DNA from: a virus
Virus record (IMG/VR): IMGVR_UViG_3300009494_000091
Coordinates: 1 to 32,139 of that record
Strand: one strand, 5' to 3'
DNA length: 32,139 nt
Part shown: positions 1 to 8,343 of the stretch, piece after piece
Layout of the letters: each line of letters starts with the position of its first letter
Position numbering within the stretch: the stretch's first letter is position 1
Program-made: the position numbers and the translations under genes
Notes under the pieces: generated by a model
Told to the model about the DNA's origin: nothing
What the model saw: only the letters and a program-made list of their open reading frames with translations
Databases searched by the model: none

Positions 1-91
1 TACCATATGGCATAGGCTGCTGCTGACACTGAAGCAAACAAACAAATGCAGTACAGATAGTGGCCTTTGTATTTTTTAAGAAGGGGAGATT

Positions 92-331
92 ATGGATGAG
101 AAACTGACGTATAATGAAAAAGTTTTTATGTGTATTGGTGCCATAGTGGCTAACCCGTATTTGGAGGGAGCATCATTTGAGAGAATATCAGATACCCTCA
201 GATATAATATAGAGATAGTAAAGGCGGCTTGTAAGTATTTGACGCCTGATAACGCTAAACAAAAAGACATAACTAATTATTGGATGGTTCAGAATTCCAT
301 AGCATGTAATAATAAAAAAATAGTAGGGTAG
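92..331 (+). CDS. Small hypothetical protein (79 aa)
   Basis: Unrecognised 79-residue protein, first gene of the plus-strand operon visible here. The ATG is preceded by a good ribosome site (AAGGGGAGA) about four bases upstream, which supports this start. The N-terminal two thirds (helical text around residues 5-50, with an FERISDTL stretch followed by AACKYL) could form a small helix-turn-helix, as expected of a protein encoded just before a terminase, but no family motif is decisive. It ends in a short basic tail. The 20-odd bases after the stop are AT-rich and hold nothing else. A DNA-packaging accessory role is only an inference from position. Confidence 0.55.
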   Translation: MDEKLTYNEKVFMCIGAIVANPYLEGASFERISDTLRYNIEIVKAACKYLTPDNAKQKDITNYWMVQNSIACNNKKIVG

Positions 332-364
332 AATATTTTAATTAAATAGTTAGTGGGTGATGTT

Positions 365-571
365 GTGAACCAGTATAATATAAAAATACCCCCCCCACAA
401 AAACGGATGTTTATAGATATGTTGATTGAGTATCGGAATAAACATTCAATACATCAACACACTGTAGACGCCATTGAGGAGATACGACATCGCAGTAAAA
501 AAGGTAGATTTGTGGAAAACAGTACAGGAAAGGTCACTGGCAGTAAGTGGTCAAGATGTAAGTGGGTTTAG
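365..571 (+). CDS. Hypothetical basic protein overlapping the small terminase gene
   Basis: Short open frame (68 aa from the GTG at 365; a further GTG at 353 is in frame). It is rich in Lys, Arg and His and is not recognised. Residues near the start are encoded across a run of eight C (389-396), a place prone to slippage or sequencing error. The 3' part overlaps the small terminase frame by about 60-100 bases, and the two frames differ by +1. It may be a separate small protein, or it may be the N-terminal part of the small terminase joined by a programmed frameshift or an assembly error, since the terminase frame itself lacks a good ATG start. Confidence 0.45.
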   Translation: MNQYNIKIPPPQKRMFIDMLIEYRNKHSIHQHTVDAIEEIRHRSKKGRFVENSTGKVTGSKWSRCKWV

Positions 572-992
572 ATGGGACCCAATTGACCTCAAACTGGCCC
601 AAGCCATGCTCACGGGGGCAAATACCCCTCTTGCACTAAAGGAAGAAACAGACATACCACAAACTGTCATAAAACACCGCCTCCTCGACCCAGTAAGGGC
701 GGCGTGGATATCACAGCAACTTGAGAAGTGTGTGGGCGACAGACTGGGCCAGGTCATGGCCGCTGTATACAACCGATGTTTAAGAAGTGGGGACCCCCAA
801 GCGGCTGCCCTATTACTGAAACAATATGGGAAGTTTGCACCTGAGAGGAAAGAGGTGCTACATAAGCACCACATGGACCTGACTGGTATAACTGAAGAAC
901 AACTAAACAAACTTATTGAGCAGAAACAGCGTGTGTTAAATATAACTGATGTAGAGTTTGAGGTAAAAAAGGATGACAAGACAGGAAAATGA
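510..992 (+). CDS. Putative terminase small subunit
   Basis: About 160 residues, lying directly before the large terminase and overlapping its first 20 bases, the usual place and size for the DNA-recognition subunit that starts genome packaging. The N-terminal half reads like a helix-turn-helix region (FRWDPIDLKLAQAML followed by LKEETDIPQTVIKHRL). The middle is helical with an ALLLKQYGKFAPERKE segment, typical of the oligomerisation part, and the end is charged. The start is uncertain: no ATG lies before codon 33 of this frame. TTG at 510 has AAGG five bases upstream and is preferred; TTG at 474 is in frame but has no ribosome site. The call rests on position and helix pattern, not on a diagnostic motif. 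Confidence 0.7.
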   Translation: MWKTVQERSLAVSGQDVSGFRWDPIDLKLAQAMLTGANTPLALKEETDIPQTVIKHRLLDPVRAAWISQQLEKCVGDRLGQVMAAVYNRCLRSGDPQAAALLLKQYGKFAPERKEVLHKHHMDLTGITEEQLNKLIEQKQRVLNITDVEFEVKKDDKTGK

Positions 993-2484
993 GGCCCTCT
1001 TCAGGCTCCTGGAAGAAAAGGAACGCCGCAATAAACTGTGCCCTATAGCCAATTTAATATGGAACCCTAATGGGCAGGCATTGGCGGCAAAACTCGTTGA
1101 GGAAACAGATATACTGTTATTCTGCGCGGGAAACCGCTCAGGCAAAACGCATTTTGTGGTGGCAGAAGTTGTGGCTTCCTTACTTGGGTACAGACCTTGG
1201 ATGGTACCCGGCTTCAAAATGGTTAAGGACACCAGCGGCAACCCAAAGTTTCCTGAGAGGGATGAAATGCCCACAGGGTCGTGGGTTAAGAGAAGTGATG
1301 GCCTGCCTATACAGCACCCAGCTACAGTGTTGTTTGTAACTGGGCTGCCGCTGAGCAAGGGGTTGAAGGTACTTGAGAAAAAGTGGCACGAGTTAATCCC
1401 AAAAGGTGTTAAATTTGATAGGTACTCTGGGCAGTGGGGTGTTATGGCTAAGGCCACACTTCAGGAGTCAGAGTTGATATGTGCGGCTGATACACAGAGC
1501 GTACAGAGTTTTGAAGGTGCCGACTATGACGTTGCCTTTTTTGATGAGCCTGTACGCCGCAATGTGTACACAGCCATTAAACGTGGGCTTGTTGATAGGC
1601 GTGGACGTATTGTTTGGTCTATGACACCACTCAATGATGCGCGATCGGCATGGGTTGCTCGTGATATTGTGTTAAGTGAAGATTGTAGGGATGATGTAAA
1701 GGTAGTATATGGCAGTGCTTCTGACAATAAACACGTAGATCAGGTTGCTTTGGCAGCTTTCCTGAATGATCCGTCTATGCCTGAAGACGAGAGAAGGGCA
1801 CGTAAAACCGGTGAGTTCGGGAGCATGGGTAATAAGATAGTGTCTACATTTGATGAGGCCACCGCTGTTATCCCACCAACAGACCTCCCACCAAACATTC
1901 CCAGGATATTATGTGCTGATCCACATCATAGTAAGCCGACGTGTTTAATATGGGTTGCATTGCTGTCTGATGAGCACTGGATTATCTACAGGGAGTGGCC
2001 AACAGTTCCCATACACACACAGGGCGTACCACGTATGTCAATATCTGATCTTGCCGCTAACATAAAAACAGCGGAGGGTAAAGAAAATATAGTTTACAGG
2101 GTTTGTGATCCTCAGTTTGGGCGGCAACATGGGATGAACCTGGGGGTTAGGTTTAAGTCATTTCAAGAGGAGATGGCGGAGTATAGCCTCTACTTTGACA
2201 CGCACGTGGACAATTGTATTGAACGGGGTATTGGTGCTCTACGTGATGTGTTTAAAGAGTCACCAGAGACAAAGCATCCTAAAATACAGATATTCAACAA
2301 CTTAAAGAATACCATTAACTCACTTGGGTTGTGGTCATATGAGGACACCCCAAGGGGGGACAGGAAAGTATCTGAGAAGATGAAGGATTTTTGTGATTGT
2401 GTCAGGTATACAGTAATGTATAACCCGTCAGCAAACACAGATGATGTTGGTGGACACAGCTATTTAGAAGAGGATGACGAATGA
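973..2484 (+). CDS. terL: Terminase large subunit (packaging ATPase-nuclease)
   Basis: 503-residue motor that pumps DNA into the prohead and cuts the concatemer. The ATPase domain shows Walker A GNRSGKTH (residues 53-60), Walker B VAFFDE (187-192) and a coupling motif SMTPL (216-220). The C-terminal RNase H-like nuclease domain shows acidic residues in order: Asp316 in LCADPHH, Asp379 in CDPQFGR, and Asp472/Asp475 in KDFCDCVRY. Length is normal for the family. The ATG at 973 overlaps the small terminase, with GAGG upstream. The gene ends in an ATGA overlap with the next gene, so translation is probably coupled. All key residues of both domains are present, so the protein should be active. Confidence 0.96.
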   Translation: MTRQENEALFRLLEEKERRNKLCPIANLIWNPNGQALAAKLVEETDILLFCAGNRSGKTHFVVAEVVASLLGYRPWMVPGFKMVKDTSGNPKFPERDEMPTGSWVKRSDGLPIQHPATVLFVTGLPLSKGLKVLEKKWHELIPKGVKFDRYSGQWGVMAKATLQESELICAADTQSVQSFEGADYDVAFFDEPVRRNVYTAIKRGLVDRRGRIVWSMTPLNDARSAWVARDIVLSEDCRDDVKVVYGSASDNKHVDQVALAAFLNDPSMPEDERRARKTGEFGSMGNKIVSTFDEATAVIPPTDLPPNIPRILCADPHHSKPTCLIWVALLSDEHWIIYREWPTVPIHTQGVPRMSISDLAANIKTAEGKENIVYRVCDPQFGRQHGMNLGVRFKSFQEEMAEYSLYFDTHVDNCIERGIGALRDVFKESPETKHPKIQIFNNLKNTINSLGLWSYEDTPRGDRKVSEKMKDFCDCVRYTVMYNPSANTDDVGGHSYLEEDDE

Positions 2485-2777
2485 AGCAGAGGTTAAACGA
2501 TTACTGGATGGATTTTTGGTATGTTCTGATAGGAGCGGCTGCGGCCATTTACTTATTCCCAGGCTGTAGCAGCACTGAGGATATAAAACTTGGTAGTAAG
2601 GTAATACTTGATACAGTTACAGAACATGGTGTTGATGTTTTAAGTAAGGCCACATCAGGCGACTGGATTGGTACATTACTTGCTATTGGTGCTGCTGTTA
2701 TTGGTGGGGCAGGTACTTATTTTACAGCGCGTAAGATAAGACAGAACAGAAAGAATAAACAATGTTCAGAAAAATAA
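2481..2777 (+). CDS. Small membrane protein, holin or spanin candidate
   Basis: 98 residues. There are two hydrophobic stretches: about residues 12-27 and 62-82 (rich in Gly, Ala and Ile), followed by a strongly basic C-terminus (ARKIRQNRKNKQ). A Cys follows the first segment (LFPGC, Cys29), so an atypical lipoprotein signal is possible, though the -3 residue is not a usual one. Two transmembrane segments with a charged tail fit a class II holin, and the lipobox-like Cys followed by a periplasmic stretch could fit a spanin. No endolysin is seen in this window to back the lysis idea. The gene overlaps the terminase stop (ATGA) and the next gene start. Confidence 0.6.
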   Translation: MKQRLNDYWMDFWYVLIGAAAAIYLFPGCSSTEDIKLGSKVILDTVTEHGVDVLSKATSGDWIGTLLAIGAAVIGGAGTYFTARKIRQNRKNKQCSEK

Positions 2778-2953
2778 TGTATTTTCTCGCTATTGTAGTC
2801 TTTTTTGCGTCAGTTTATGTATTTTACCAGGGTGGCTTCACACTACAGAGTCAGGGGAAGTTTGCGGGTAAGCTGTATCAGTTTCAGTGTGTCCTCAAAA
2901 TGCAGGATGAGGTTGAGCAGAAGGTTAGTATTTTGGAGTACAAACGTTCGTGA
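2762..2953 (+). CDS. Small single-pass membrane protein
   Basis: 63 residues with one strong N-terminal transmembrane segment (about residues 5-23, rich in Phe, Val and Ile), then a polar tail that becomes charged and possibly coiled-coil (residues 46-58). It starts inside the end of the preceding membrane protein gene and ends in a GTGA overlap with the following gene, which argues for coupled translation of three small genes. The topology (N-in, single membrane pass, exposed helical tail) is like that of inner-membrane spanins or antiholins. That is inference from architecture and neighbourhood only. Confidence 0.5.
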   Translation: MFRKIMYFLAIVVFFASVYVFYQGGFTLQSQGKFAGKLYQFQCVLKMQDEVEQKVSILEYKRS

Positions 2954-3573
2954 TAAATATACTCACCAATAACAAGTCCACAGAGTATAAGGACGTTATA
3001 CGCAAACTGGCACACAGTGTTGGTGAGGAAGTGTGTGTACTTGAGGACACCCCACAGAATGTGACACGGTTGTTTGATGGTGCAAATTACGTAAACGGGC
3101 GCACCATATTGTTACGTCCAACGTTTATACCCCTCCCCAGTTTCTTTGATGAGCTGGACTACTACTATAATCAAGGGGTGTTTGTTATTACCCCCCAGGC
3201 GTACAGGGCAGTGTTTAATCCTGGAGAGACCACACCGTATAAGATGGCCCCACACGGGATAGGTCATGACTTTGCTGTGATACAGGTTATGGGTCAGAGT
3301 AACTACATACTCCCACGTGGAGCACATTGGGACTACTTAGAGAAGAAGGAGTGCAATGCCATATACAGAATCGAATCTCGATTTTATGGAGACTTTGAAC
3401 AGGGGGTCTCAATCAGAAGCTCCCTTGGAGACATCATACCAGGAACTGGGAAGGGTGGCCAAATCACTTTTCTGGGGCGAGACGGTATCGGTGGAGATAC
3501 AACAGTCTGTAGAAACACACAAAAGCGGCTCGCAAGAGCAGCAATAGAGGCATTAAGAATATGGTTAAAGTAG
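2950..3573 (+). CDS. Protein of unknown function between membrane and glycosyltransferase genes
   Basis: 207 residues, not recognised. It starts with GTG in a GTGA overlap with the upstream stop, with GGAG about 12 bases before it. The N-terminus looks alpha/beta (residues 1-55). A central part is rich in Tyr, Phe and Pro. A Gly-rich stretch follows (residues about 160-180, including GTGKGG, which resembles but does not match a P-loop in context), and a basic helix closes the protein. It overlaps the next gene, a family-2 glycosyltransferase, by 13 bases, so the two are probably made together. A role in the same sugar-transfer process is possible but unproven. Confidence 0.6.
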   Translation: MINILTNNKSTEYKDVIRKLAHSVGEEVCVLEDTPQNVTRLFDGANYVNGRTILLRPTFIPLPSFFDELDYYYNQGVFVITPQAYRAVFNPGETTPYKMAPHGIGHDFAVIQVMGQSNYILPRGAHWDYLEKKECNAIYRIESRFYGDFEQGVSIRSSLGDIIPGTGKGGQITFLGRDGIGGDTTVCRNTQKRLARAAIEALRIWLK

Positions 3574-4355
3574 CGGTTTTACTACGGTGCCACAATAGAA
3601 CGTGGCAGCTTGAGGGGACTTTAAATCAGTGTCTTCTGGATATGCCCAAACAGGGTGTGAATACTCAAATTGTGTTGATGCCAGACAAACCCACGCCTGA
3701 GGTACAGCACATTGTGGATACAGTAAAGGGACAAGACAGAGTACACGTTGTTCTGCCCCCACCCTGTAGTGAACACAGGTGGGCCAAGACTGGGATGGAG
3801 GGGCTCAATGTGGGTATGGACTATATTGATAAGTGTCTGCCCCATACAGAGATTATACACTTCAGAGATGATGATGAGATGCTGGGTATTGGCTGGTCCT
3901 CTCAGTTGTTGAAGTGTCTTGAGGACAGAGACACACTGGCCTGGTTGGCGGTGTCCCTGTATGTGTGGCAGGACTTAGAGGGTGAAGAACCTATAGTAAA
4001 TCTCAATCAGATGCACTACTCCCCTATATTTTTCAGGTATATTAAGGGTGACAGGTTCCCAACAGATGGTAGAAGTGTACAAGTAACTACACAAATACAG
4101 AAGAGAATACTGCGAAATAAGTACAGAAAGCGTACTTTGCCCTTCTACTTGTACGACTATGGTGTCACTAATTACACTGCGTTACAAGTAAAAGAGATGG
4201 TAGGGCGCATGAATGCTGCGGGTAAGGATGATAGATACACCAAGGCGTTTACTGATATACCTACATTGATGGAATTATCCTACATCCTCAGAGAGAATAT
4301 ACCCCCAATAGAGATGATAAAAACGCAATTACGTAAAAAAGGAATGTTGGCATGA
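3561..4355 (+). CDS. GT-A fold (family 2-like) glycosyltransferase
   Basis: 264 residues. The N-terminus (KVAVLLRCHNR, residues 3-13, then TLNQCLLDM) is the typical first strand and helix of family-2 glycosyltransferases, which bind a nucleotide sugar. The DDD at residues 103-105, in IIHFRDDDEM, is the metal-binding DxD motif. The C-terminal half is variable and basic (QKRILRNKYRKR), as expected of an acceptor-binding region. There is no signal peptide or membrane segment, so it acts in the cytoplasm. It lies between terminase and portal genes, overlapping both neighbours (ATGA with the portal). The acceptor is unknown; virion proteins, phage DNA or a surface glycan are all possible. Confidence 0.75.
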   Translation: MVKVAVLLRCHNRTWQLEGTLNQCLLDMPKQGVNTQIVLMPDKPTPEVQHIVDTVKGQDRVHVVLPPPCSEHRWAKTGMEGLNVGMDYIDKCLPHTEIIHFRDDDEMLGIGWSSQLLKCLEDRDTLAWLAVSLYVWQDLEGEEPIVNLNQMHYSPIFFRYIKGDRFPTDGRSVQVTTQIQKRILRNKYRKRTLPFYLYDYGVTNYTALQVKEMVGRMNAAGKDDRYTKAFTDIPTLMELSYILRENIPPIEMIKTQLRKKGMLA

Positions 4356-6337
4356 AGCAGAACCCACTCAGTATAAAAGTATTACAGAGCTTAGACTTAC
4401 AAGCACACAAGCATGACATAAAGCGGATAACTCAGGCTATTGAGCTAGAGAAGGGTAATAGAGGGAAGTGGTCAACGAACATACGGAAAGTGAGGAAACT
4501 TGTAGATGGTACGGAAAAAAGGAAACATAAGCCGTGGCCCAATGCGTCCGATACGTGCATTCCCCTCATTAAACGGCAGTTACGGAGATGGAAGCCTTCA
4601 CTCTATAACTTGTATGCCCTTGCTGACCCATTATGTGCCTTTTACGCCTCAGATATTCAGGGTCTTGAAATGGTCGAACCCGCTGAACGCTTCTTCGACT
4701 GGTTGGTAAAGGTCCACATGGACGACACAGATGATCAGATACAGTATCTTGTCAACTATATTGGTAGGGATGGGAGTGGTTATCTTGGTGTGTCGTGGGA
4801 TTACAAGACTTCAGTACAGTCACGTATAGTGTCTGTTGAAAACATCTTCCCTGAGGGATTACCCAAAGACCCGCAGCAGATCATGGGTGTACTTGTTGCA
4901 CAATATGAACTGAACGTTGTTGACCAGCGTGTTGTGGAGATGCTCAACATTGCCACACAAAAGATACAGGCGGGTGCCCCGTTTGTGCAAATAAGTTATG
5001 ATAAGGTTGTTAAGAACAAGCCCAAGATTATAACATATGATCCCACTTTTGTCGTAACTCCCGCACACAGTTCCTCAGCACATGAGGCTCCATGGGTGGC
5101 CATACTACATGAGATGACCAAGAACGAGCTTTTGCAAAAGGTCAAAGACGGATTCTTTATGGAGGAGGCTGTACAGAAGTTACTTGAGAATGCTAAGGGG
5201 AATATTAATGACACTCCTCCCAGCTCCCCTCAGGCGAGCACAGAGGGGCCATATAACAAGAATACTCGTCTACAGGATGCTGGTATATGCTCTACTAATA
5301 ATAACTACCCTGTGTATCAGGTTTACTGCCACATAGACTGGAATGGGGACGGGATAAAGGAACGGGCAGTGCTTTGGTATACAGATAAAATGGGTGCCCC
5401 TGAGGTGTTGGCTCTTTTCCCATACTCAATGTCTATGGATCACTGGCCTATATTCAGGTTTGATTATGAACGTACAGAGCCGGGCCCTTATTTGTCACAG
5501 GGCATGGGCCGTATGTTAATGCCTCTTCAGAAACAACTGAATAAACAGTACAGAGCACGATCAGACGCCATTGATATACAGCTTGCACCGGTCTTCCAGA
5601 AGCGGATTACAGGTGGATTACGCAGTAGGAATATCAAGTGGGGTCCAGGTAGGGTAATTGACGTTCAGGAGATAGGAGACCTGGCTCCGGTGGAAAAAAG
5701 TGCTTTTAATCTGCATGAATATTTAAACTCGGAAAGTGTAATAGAGAACTATGCCGACACACTGGTAGGCAGCCTTGTTAATGACCTCCAGGCAACTGGG
5801 AAGAAATTAGAGAGGCGCACTGCTACTGAGGTGGGGCAAGTGTCTCAGACAAGTGAGGCCATGGCGAGCATGGACTCTGCCTGCTTCCAAAGTACAATGC
5901 GTCTTGTATGGCAGGCATTGTGGCAAATGTGGTTGGATTTTGGTGACCGCGAGATATATTATCACATCACCAACGAGAAGACACCTGAGCTATTTAAGAA
6001 GGCAGATTATGATAAGAACTTTCAACTTATGCCAACAGGCACGCCGGGTAATACTAATAAGAACAACCAACTGAGAAAGACCATGCAGCTTTTGGAGATG
6101 GCTATGAATGATCCAACGAGGAGCTTCAACATTCCATATTTAATTCATAGAGTTGCCACACTTATCGACGACCGCATGGCTGATGCAGCTCTAATGCCTC
6201 AGGCTCAACAGGTTGCGATCCAGACAATACAACAAGCCGCTAAGTTAATTTCTGCCGGTGATCTGCCCCCAGACACACAGGCGATGTTGACATCGGGTGC
6301 TGCTAATATTGAGAAACAACAAGGAGGTTCGGCGTAG
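4352..6337 (+). CDS. Portal protein
   Basis: 661 residues, the ring at the unique head vertex through which DNA passes. The N-terminal region carries PWPNASDTCIPLI (61-73), a stretch common in podovirus-type head-tail connecting proteins. The middle has PWPNAS-distal alpha/beta wing sequence, then the helical segment GMGRMLMPLQKQLNKQYRAR typical of the portal stem, followed by the LERRTATEVGQ region and a Gln/Ala-rich C-terminal helix that could form a crown or barrel. Length is within the podovirus range. The start ATG overlaps the glycosyltransferase stop. The gene is followed by a small unknown, scaffold and capsid, which is the expected order. Confidence 0.88.
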   Translation: MKQNPLSIKVLQSLDLQAHKHDIKRITQAIELEKGNRGKWSTNIRKVRKLVDGTEKRKHKPWPNASDTCIPLIKRQLRRWKPSLYNLYALADPLCAFYASDIQGLEMVEPAERFFDWLVKVHMDDTDDQIQYLVNYIGRDGSGYLGVSWDYKTSVQSRIVSVENIFPEGLPKDPQQIMGVLVAQYELNVVDQRVVEMLNIATQKIQAGAPFVQISYDKVVKNKPKIITYDPTFVVTPAHSSSAHEAPWVAILHEMTKNELLQKVKDGFFMEEAVQKLLENAKGNINDTPPSSPQASTEGPYNKNTRLQDAGICSTNNNYPVYQVYCHIDWNGDGIKERAVLWYTDKMGAPEVLALFPYSMSMDHWPIFRFDYERTEPGPYLSQGMGRMLMPLQKQLNKQYRARSDAIDIQLAPVFQKRITGGLRSRNIKWGPGRVIDVQEIGDLAPVEKSAFNLHEYLNSESVIENYADTLVGSLVNDLQATGKKLERRTATEVGQVSQTSEAMASMDSACFQSTMRLVWQALWQMWLDFGDREIYYHITNEKTPELFKKADYDKNFQLMPTGTPGNTNKNNQLRKTMQLLEMAMNDPTRSFNIPYLIHRVATLIDDRMADAALMPQAQQVAIQTIQQAAKLISAGDLPPDTQAMLTSGAANIEKQQGGSA

Positions 6338-6368
6338 GGGGGCCTGAGAAAACAGGTGTCGAACCTCC
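6323..6368 (+). other. Inverted repeat spanning the portal stop codon
   Basis: GGAGGTTCGGC (6323-6333) can pair with GTCGAACCTCC (6358-6368), eleven pairs including one G-U, around a loop of 24 bases that contains the portal stop codon and a run of G (6337-6342). Only three T follow (GTTT), so it is a weak intrinsic terminator at best. It lies just before the AAGGAGG ribosome site (6376-6382) of the next gene and could adjust expression of the scaffold and capsid genes, slow ribosomes, or protect mRNA ends after processing. Confidence 0.5.
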
Positions 6369-6386
6369 GTTTATAAAGGAGGCCTC

Positions 6387-6677
6387 GTGTCTAAAGAAAG
6401 TTTGAAGAAAGAGTTAGAAGGAATTACAGATTTCAACACCCGCGCTAAGAGGGTGAACGCTATTAAAAGCAGTGGTGGGGAGTTTGGTGATATGTTCCAA
6501 CTTGAACTCGACGACGTAAAAGAGAGAGTTACTAATATGATGTTGCAGTGCAAGGACAACAATGAGTTGGCAGGTGCGTTGGTACACAGATTACAGGGAA
6601 TTGAGATAGCCAAGGCATGTGCGTTTACTGCCTGGGAATTACAAGAAAACGTAAAAGAAGAAGGAGAAGAAGACTAA
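6387..6677 (+). CDS. Small head-region protein of unknown function
   Basis: 96 residues starting with GTG, chosen because a perfect AAGGAGG lies four bases upstream (6376-6382). It is helical and charged, with no membrane segment, and ends in an acidic tail (EEGEED). It sits between portal and scaffold and shares one base with the scaffold start (TAATG). The position is that of small head-assembly or decoration proteins in podoviruses, but no family is recognised. Its strong ribosome site suggests good expression. Confidence 0.65.
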   Translation: MSKESLKKELEGITDFNTRAKRVNAIKSSGGEFGDMFQLELDDVKERVTNMMLQCKDNNELAGALVHRLQGIEIAKACAFTAWELQENVKEEGEED

Positions 6678-7408
6678 TGTCGGAATCAACCCCCAATGAA
6701 CAAACAGCTCCCAATAAAATAGAGACAAGAATAAACAAATTATATGGAGAGAAAATGGCGGCACAGGAATCCGCTAACTCCTTTAAAGTAGAAAATGACG
6801 AACTGCGTACACAGATGCTCGACTTACAGGAACAGGTAAAAGGTCTTCAGATCACAGAACCTGACGCCACCCCCAAACCAACAGTTGGTGAACACGTCGC
6901 TGAAGGTTTTGATGTGGCAAAGCTCCAAGGTATGATCGAAACATCTGTAGGAAACGTGCTCAGTAAGGGCAAAGAACAGGCGCAGAAACAAGAGGAACTC
7001 CGACAAGCACACGTGAACTCATGGGGAAGTGCAACTGAAGAAATGGCAGAGCTAAAGGATAAGCAGTCAGATTTGTACAAGACTGCTCAAAACATCTGGG
7101 AACGAGACCCAGAACTAAAGCAAAGCCGCAACGGACCCTATAAAGCCGCAATGATGGCAAGAGGAATCGTAGGAGGTACAAGCAAGTCAGGTTCCGAGAT
7201 AAACGCTGCACAGCAACAACAGACCATCAACACAAATATAGGTGTTGATAATATTGATGCTGCAATTGTAGAACTCGACAAAGAAATTGAGCTCCACAAA
7301 GAGCAACTTAGTAGACCAACTGGGGGGAATGTTGGCAGCGTATGGATGAAGTATAAGGACCTTCAAGCAAAGAAGGGTGAACTTATACGAAAACAAAAAG
7401 GTAATTAA
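6677..7408 (+). CDS. Capsid scaffolding protein
   Basis: 243 residues from the ATG at 6677. This start shares a base with the upstream stop and has AAGGAGAAGAAG before it; a longer in-frame reading from 6617 lies inside the previous gene and is rejected. Scaffolds guide capsid assembly inside the prohead and then leave. The sequence fits: low hydrophobicity, many Gln, Glu and Lys, a coiled coil near residues 13-57, a disordered middle, a second helical region near 195-215, and a strongly basic C-terminal helix (LQAKKGELIRKQKGN) of the kind that binds the capsid protein. It is immediately followed by the capsid gene. Confidence 0.8.
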   Translation: MSESTPNEQTAPNKIETRINKLYGEKMAAQESANSFKVENDELRTQMLDLQEQVKGLQITEPDATPKPTVGEHVAEGFDVAKLQGMIETSVGNVLSKGKEQAQKQEELRQAHVNSWGSATEEMAELKDKQSDLYKTAQNIWERDPELKQSRNGPYKAAMMARGIVGGTSKSGSEINAAQQQQTINTNIGVDNIDAAIVELDKEIELHKEQLSRPTGGNVGSVWMKYKDLQAKKGELIRKQKGN

Positions 7409-7410
7409 AA

Positions 7411-8337
7411 ATGGCAGTATTACAAACGTGGGATGAAATTGTTGCAGCAACACTGCGCAGTGACGCAACCATCCGCGAGGAACTTCAGGATGCAATTCAT
7501 AATGTTGATCCGTTCAGGACTCCTCTTTTATCACGGCTCCGTCAGGTGCCGATTGATAACAATCATGTACAGTGGCTGACTGACTCTTTTAGAGCAGCTG
7601 CTACTAATGCTTGGTTGGAAGGTATTGCGTTTACAGCGCAGGCTCTTACTACACCAAGTAGGTCGTCTAACACAACTCAAATCTTTTATGATGGTGGGTC
7701 TGTTTCTGACCGTCAGAAGGTTACAGGACACGCTGGAGTTGCTGATCCTATTTCATATTATGAGGGAAAAGACCTCATTGAGATGAAAAAGGATATGGAG
7801 TTGGCTCTTGTAAAAGGTTCTGCGGCAACTGGTTCTTCTAATGTTGTATCCCAACTCGGTGGATTCATGAACATTGTTAGTACCAATAAGACTTCAACCA
7901 GTTCAGTCACACTGACTGAGATAATTTTCGGTAATCTTTTGGAGATGGTGTGGGATGACACGGATGCAATGCCTACTGATGTCTACGTTGGACCAAAACT
8001 CAAACGTACCATTAGTGGATATAGTACTGACGTCACTCGTAACATCGCGGCTGAGGAAAAACGTCAACTCCTCATCGTTAATCAGTACGACTCCGACTTC
8101 GGGGCCGTTAACATTCATTTGCACAGGGACATGACGAGTTCTGAAAGTGCTTGTGATTTACTCTGCATCGATCCTAATTACTTTGCCACTGGTTGGTTAC
8201 AGCCTCTGAAAAGAGAAACGCTGACTCGTGATGGTAAGAGAGATCGTTATCAGATTTCAGGCGAGTTCACTCTTCTGTACGGAAACGAGAAAGCGGCAAT
8301 GGCGGCTGCTCATCTTAATCCTTACGTAGGTGGATAG
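7411..8337 (+). CDS. Major capsid protein (SU10-like, HK97 fold expected)
   Basis: 308 residues. The N-terminal pattern NVDPFRTPLLSRL, then VQWLTDSFRAAATNAWLEG, matches the SU10-type major head protein family (DUF5309). The middle has the expected order: RQKVTGHAGVADPISYYEGKD, ELALVKGSA, a Gly-rich GGFMNIV stretch, and a C-terminal part describing native-location proteins (VNIHLHRDM, YQISGEFTLLYGNEKAAM). No N-terminal scaffold or protease domain is fused, so a separate scaffold gene upstream makes sense. Codon choice here uses more T-ending codons than in the flanking genes, as is common for a very highly expressed gene. A terminator follows directly. Confidence 0.88.
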   Translation: MAVLQTWDEIVAATLRSDATIREELQDAIHNVDPFRTPLLSRLRQVPIDNNHVQWLTDSFRAAATNAWLEGIAFTAQALTTPSRSSNTTQIFYDGGSVSDRQKVTGHAGVADPISYYEGKDLIEMKKDMELALVKGSAATGSSNVVSQLGGFMNIVSTNKTSTSSVTLTEIIFGNLLEMVWDDTDAMPTDVYVGPKLKRTISGYSTDVTRNIAAEEKRQLLIVNQYDSDFGAVNIHLHRDMTSSESACDLLCIDPNYFATGWLQPLKRETLTRDGKRDRYQISGEFTLLYGNEKAAMAAAHLNPYVGG

Positions 8338-8343
8338 CCACTT

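Noticed and set aside
1-79. Possible end of an upstream gene at the left edge
   Set aside because: More than one frame is open for a short distance and none has a distinctive product; it cannot be supported from this window.
551-1457. Antisense frames opposite the terminase genes
   Set aside because: Opposite strong terminase coding sequence; Ser/Phe/Leu-rich shadow products.
6345-6368. tRNA T-arm-like sequence on the minus strand
   Set aside because: GGTTCGA is present but the stem does not pair to five bases and no other tRNA arms are nearby.
6617-6676. Longer scaffold start
   Set aside because: It would lie inside the previous gene without a ribosome site, and gives an unlikely Arg-rich start; ATG at 6677 is well placed.
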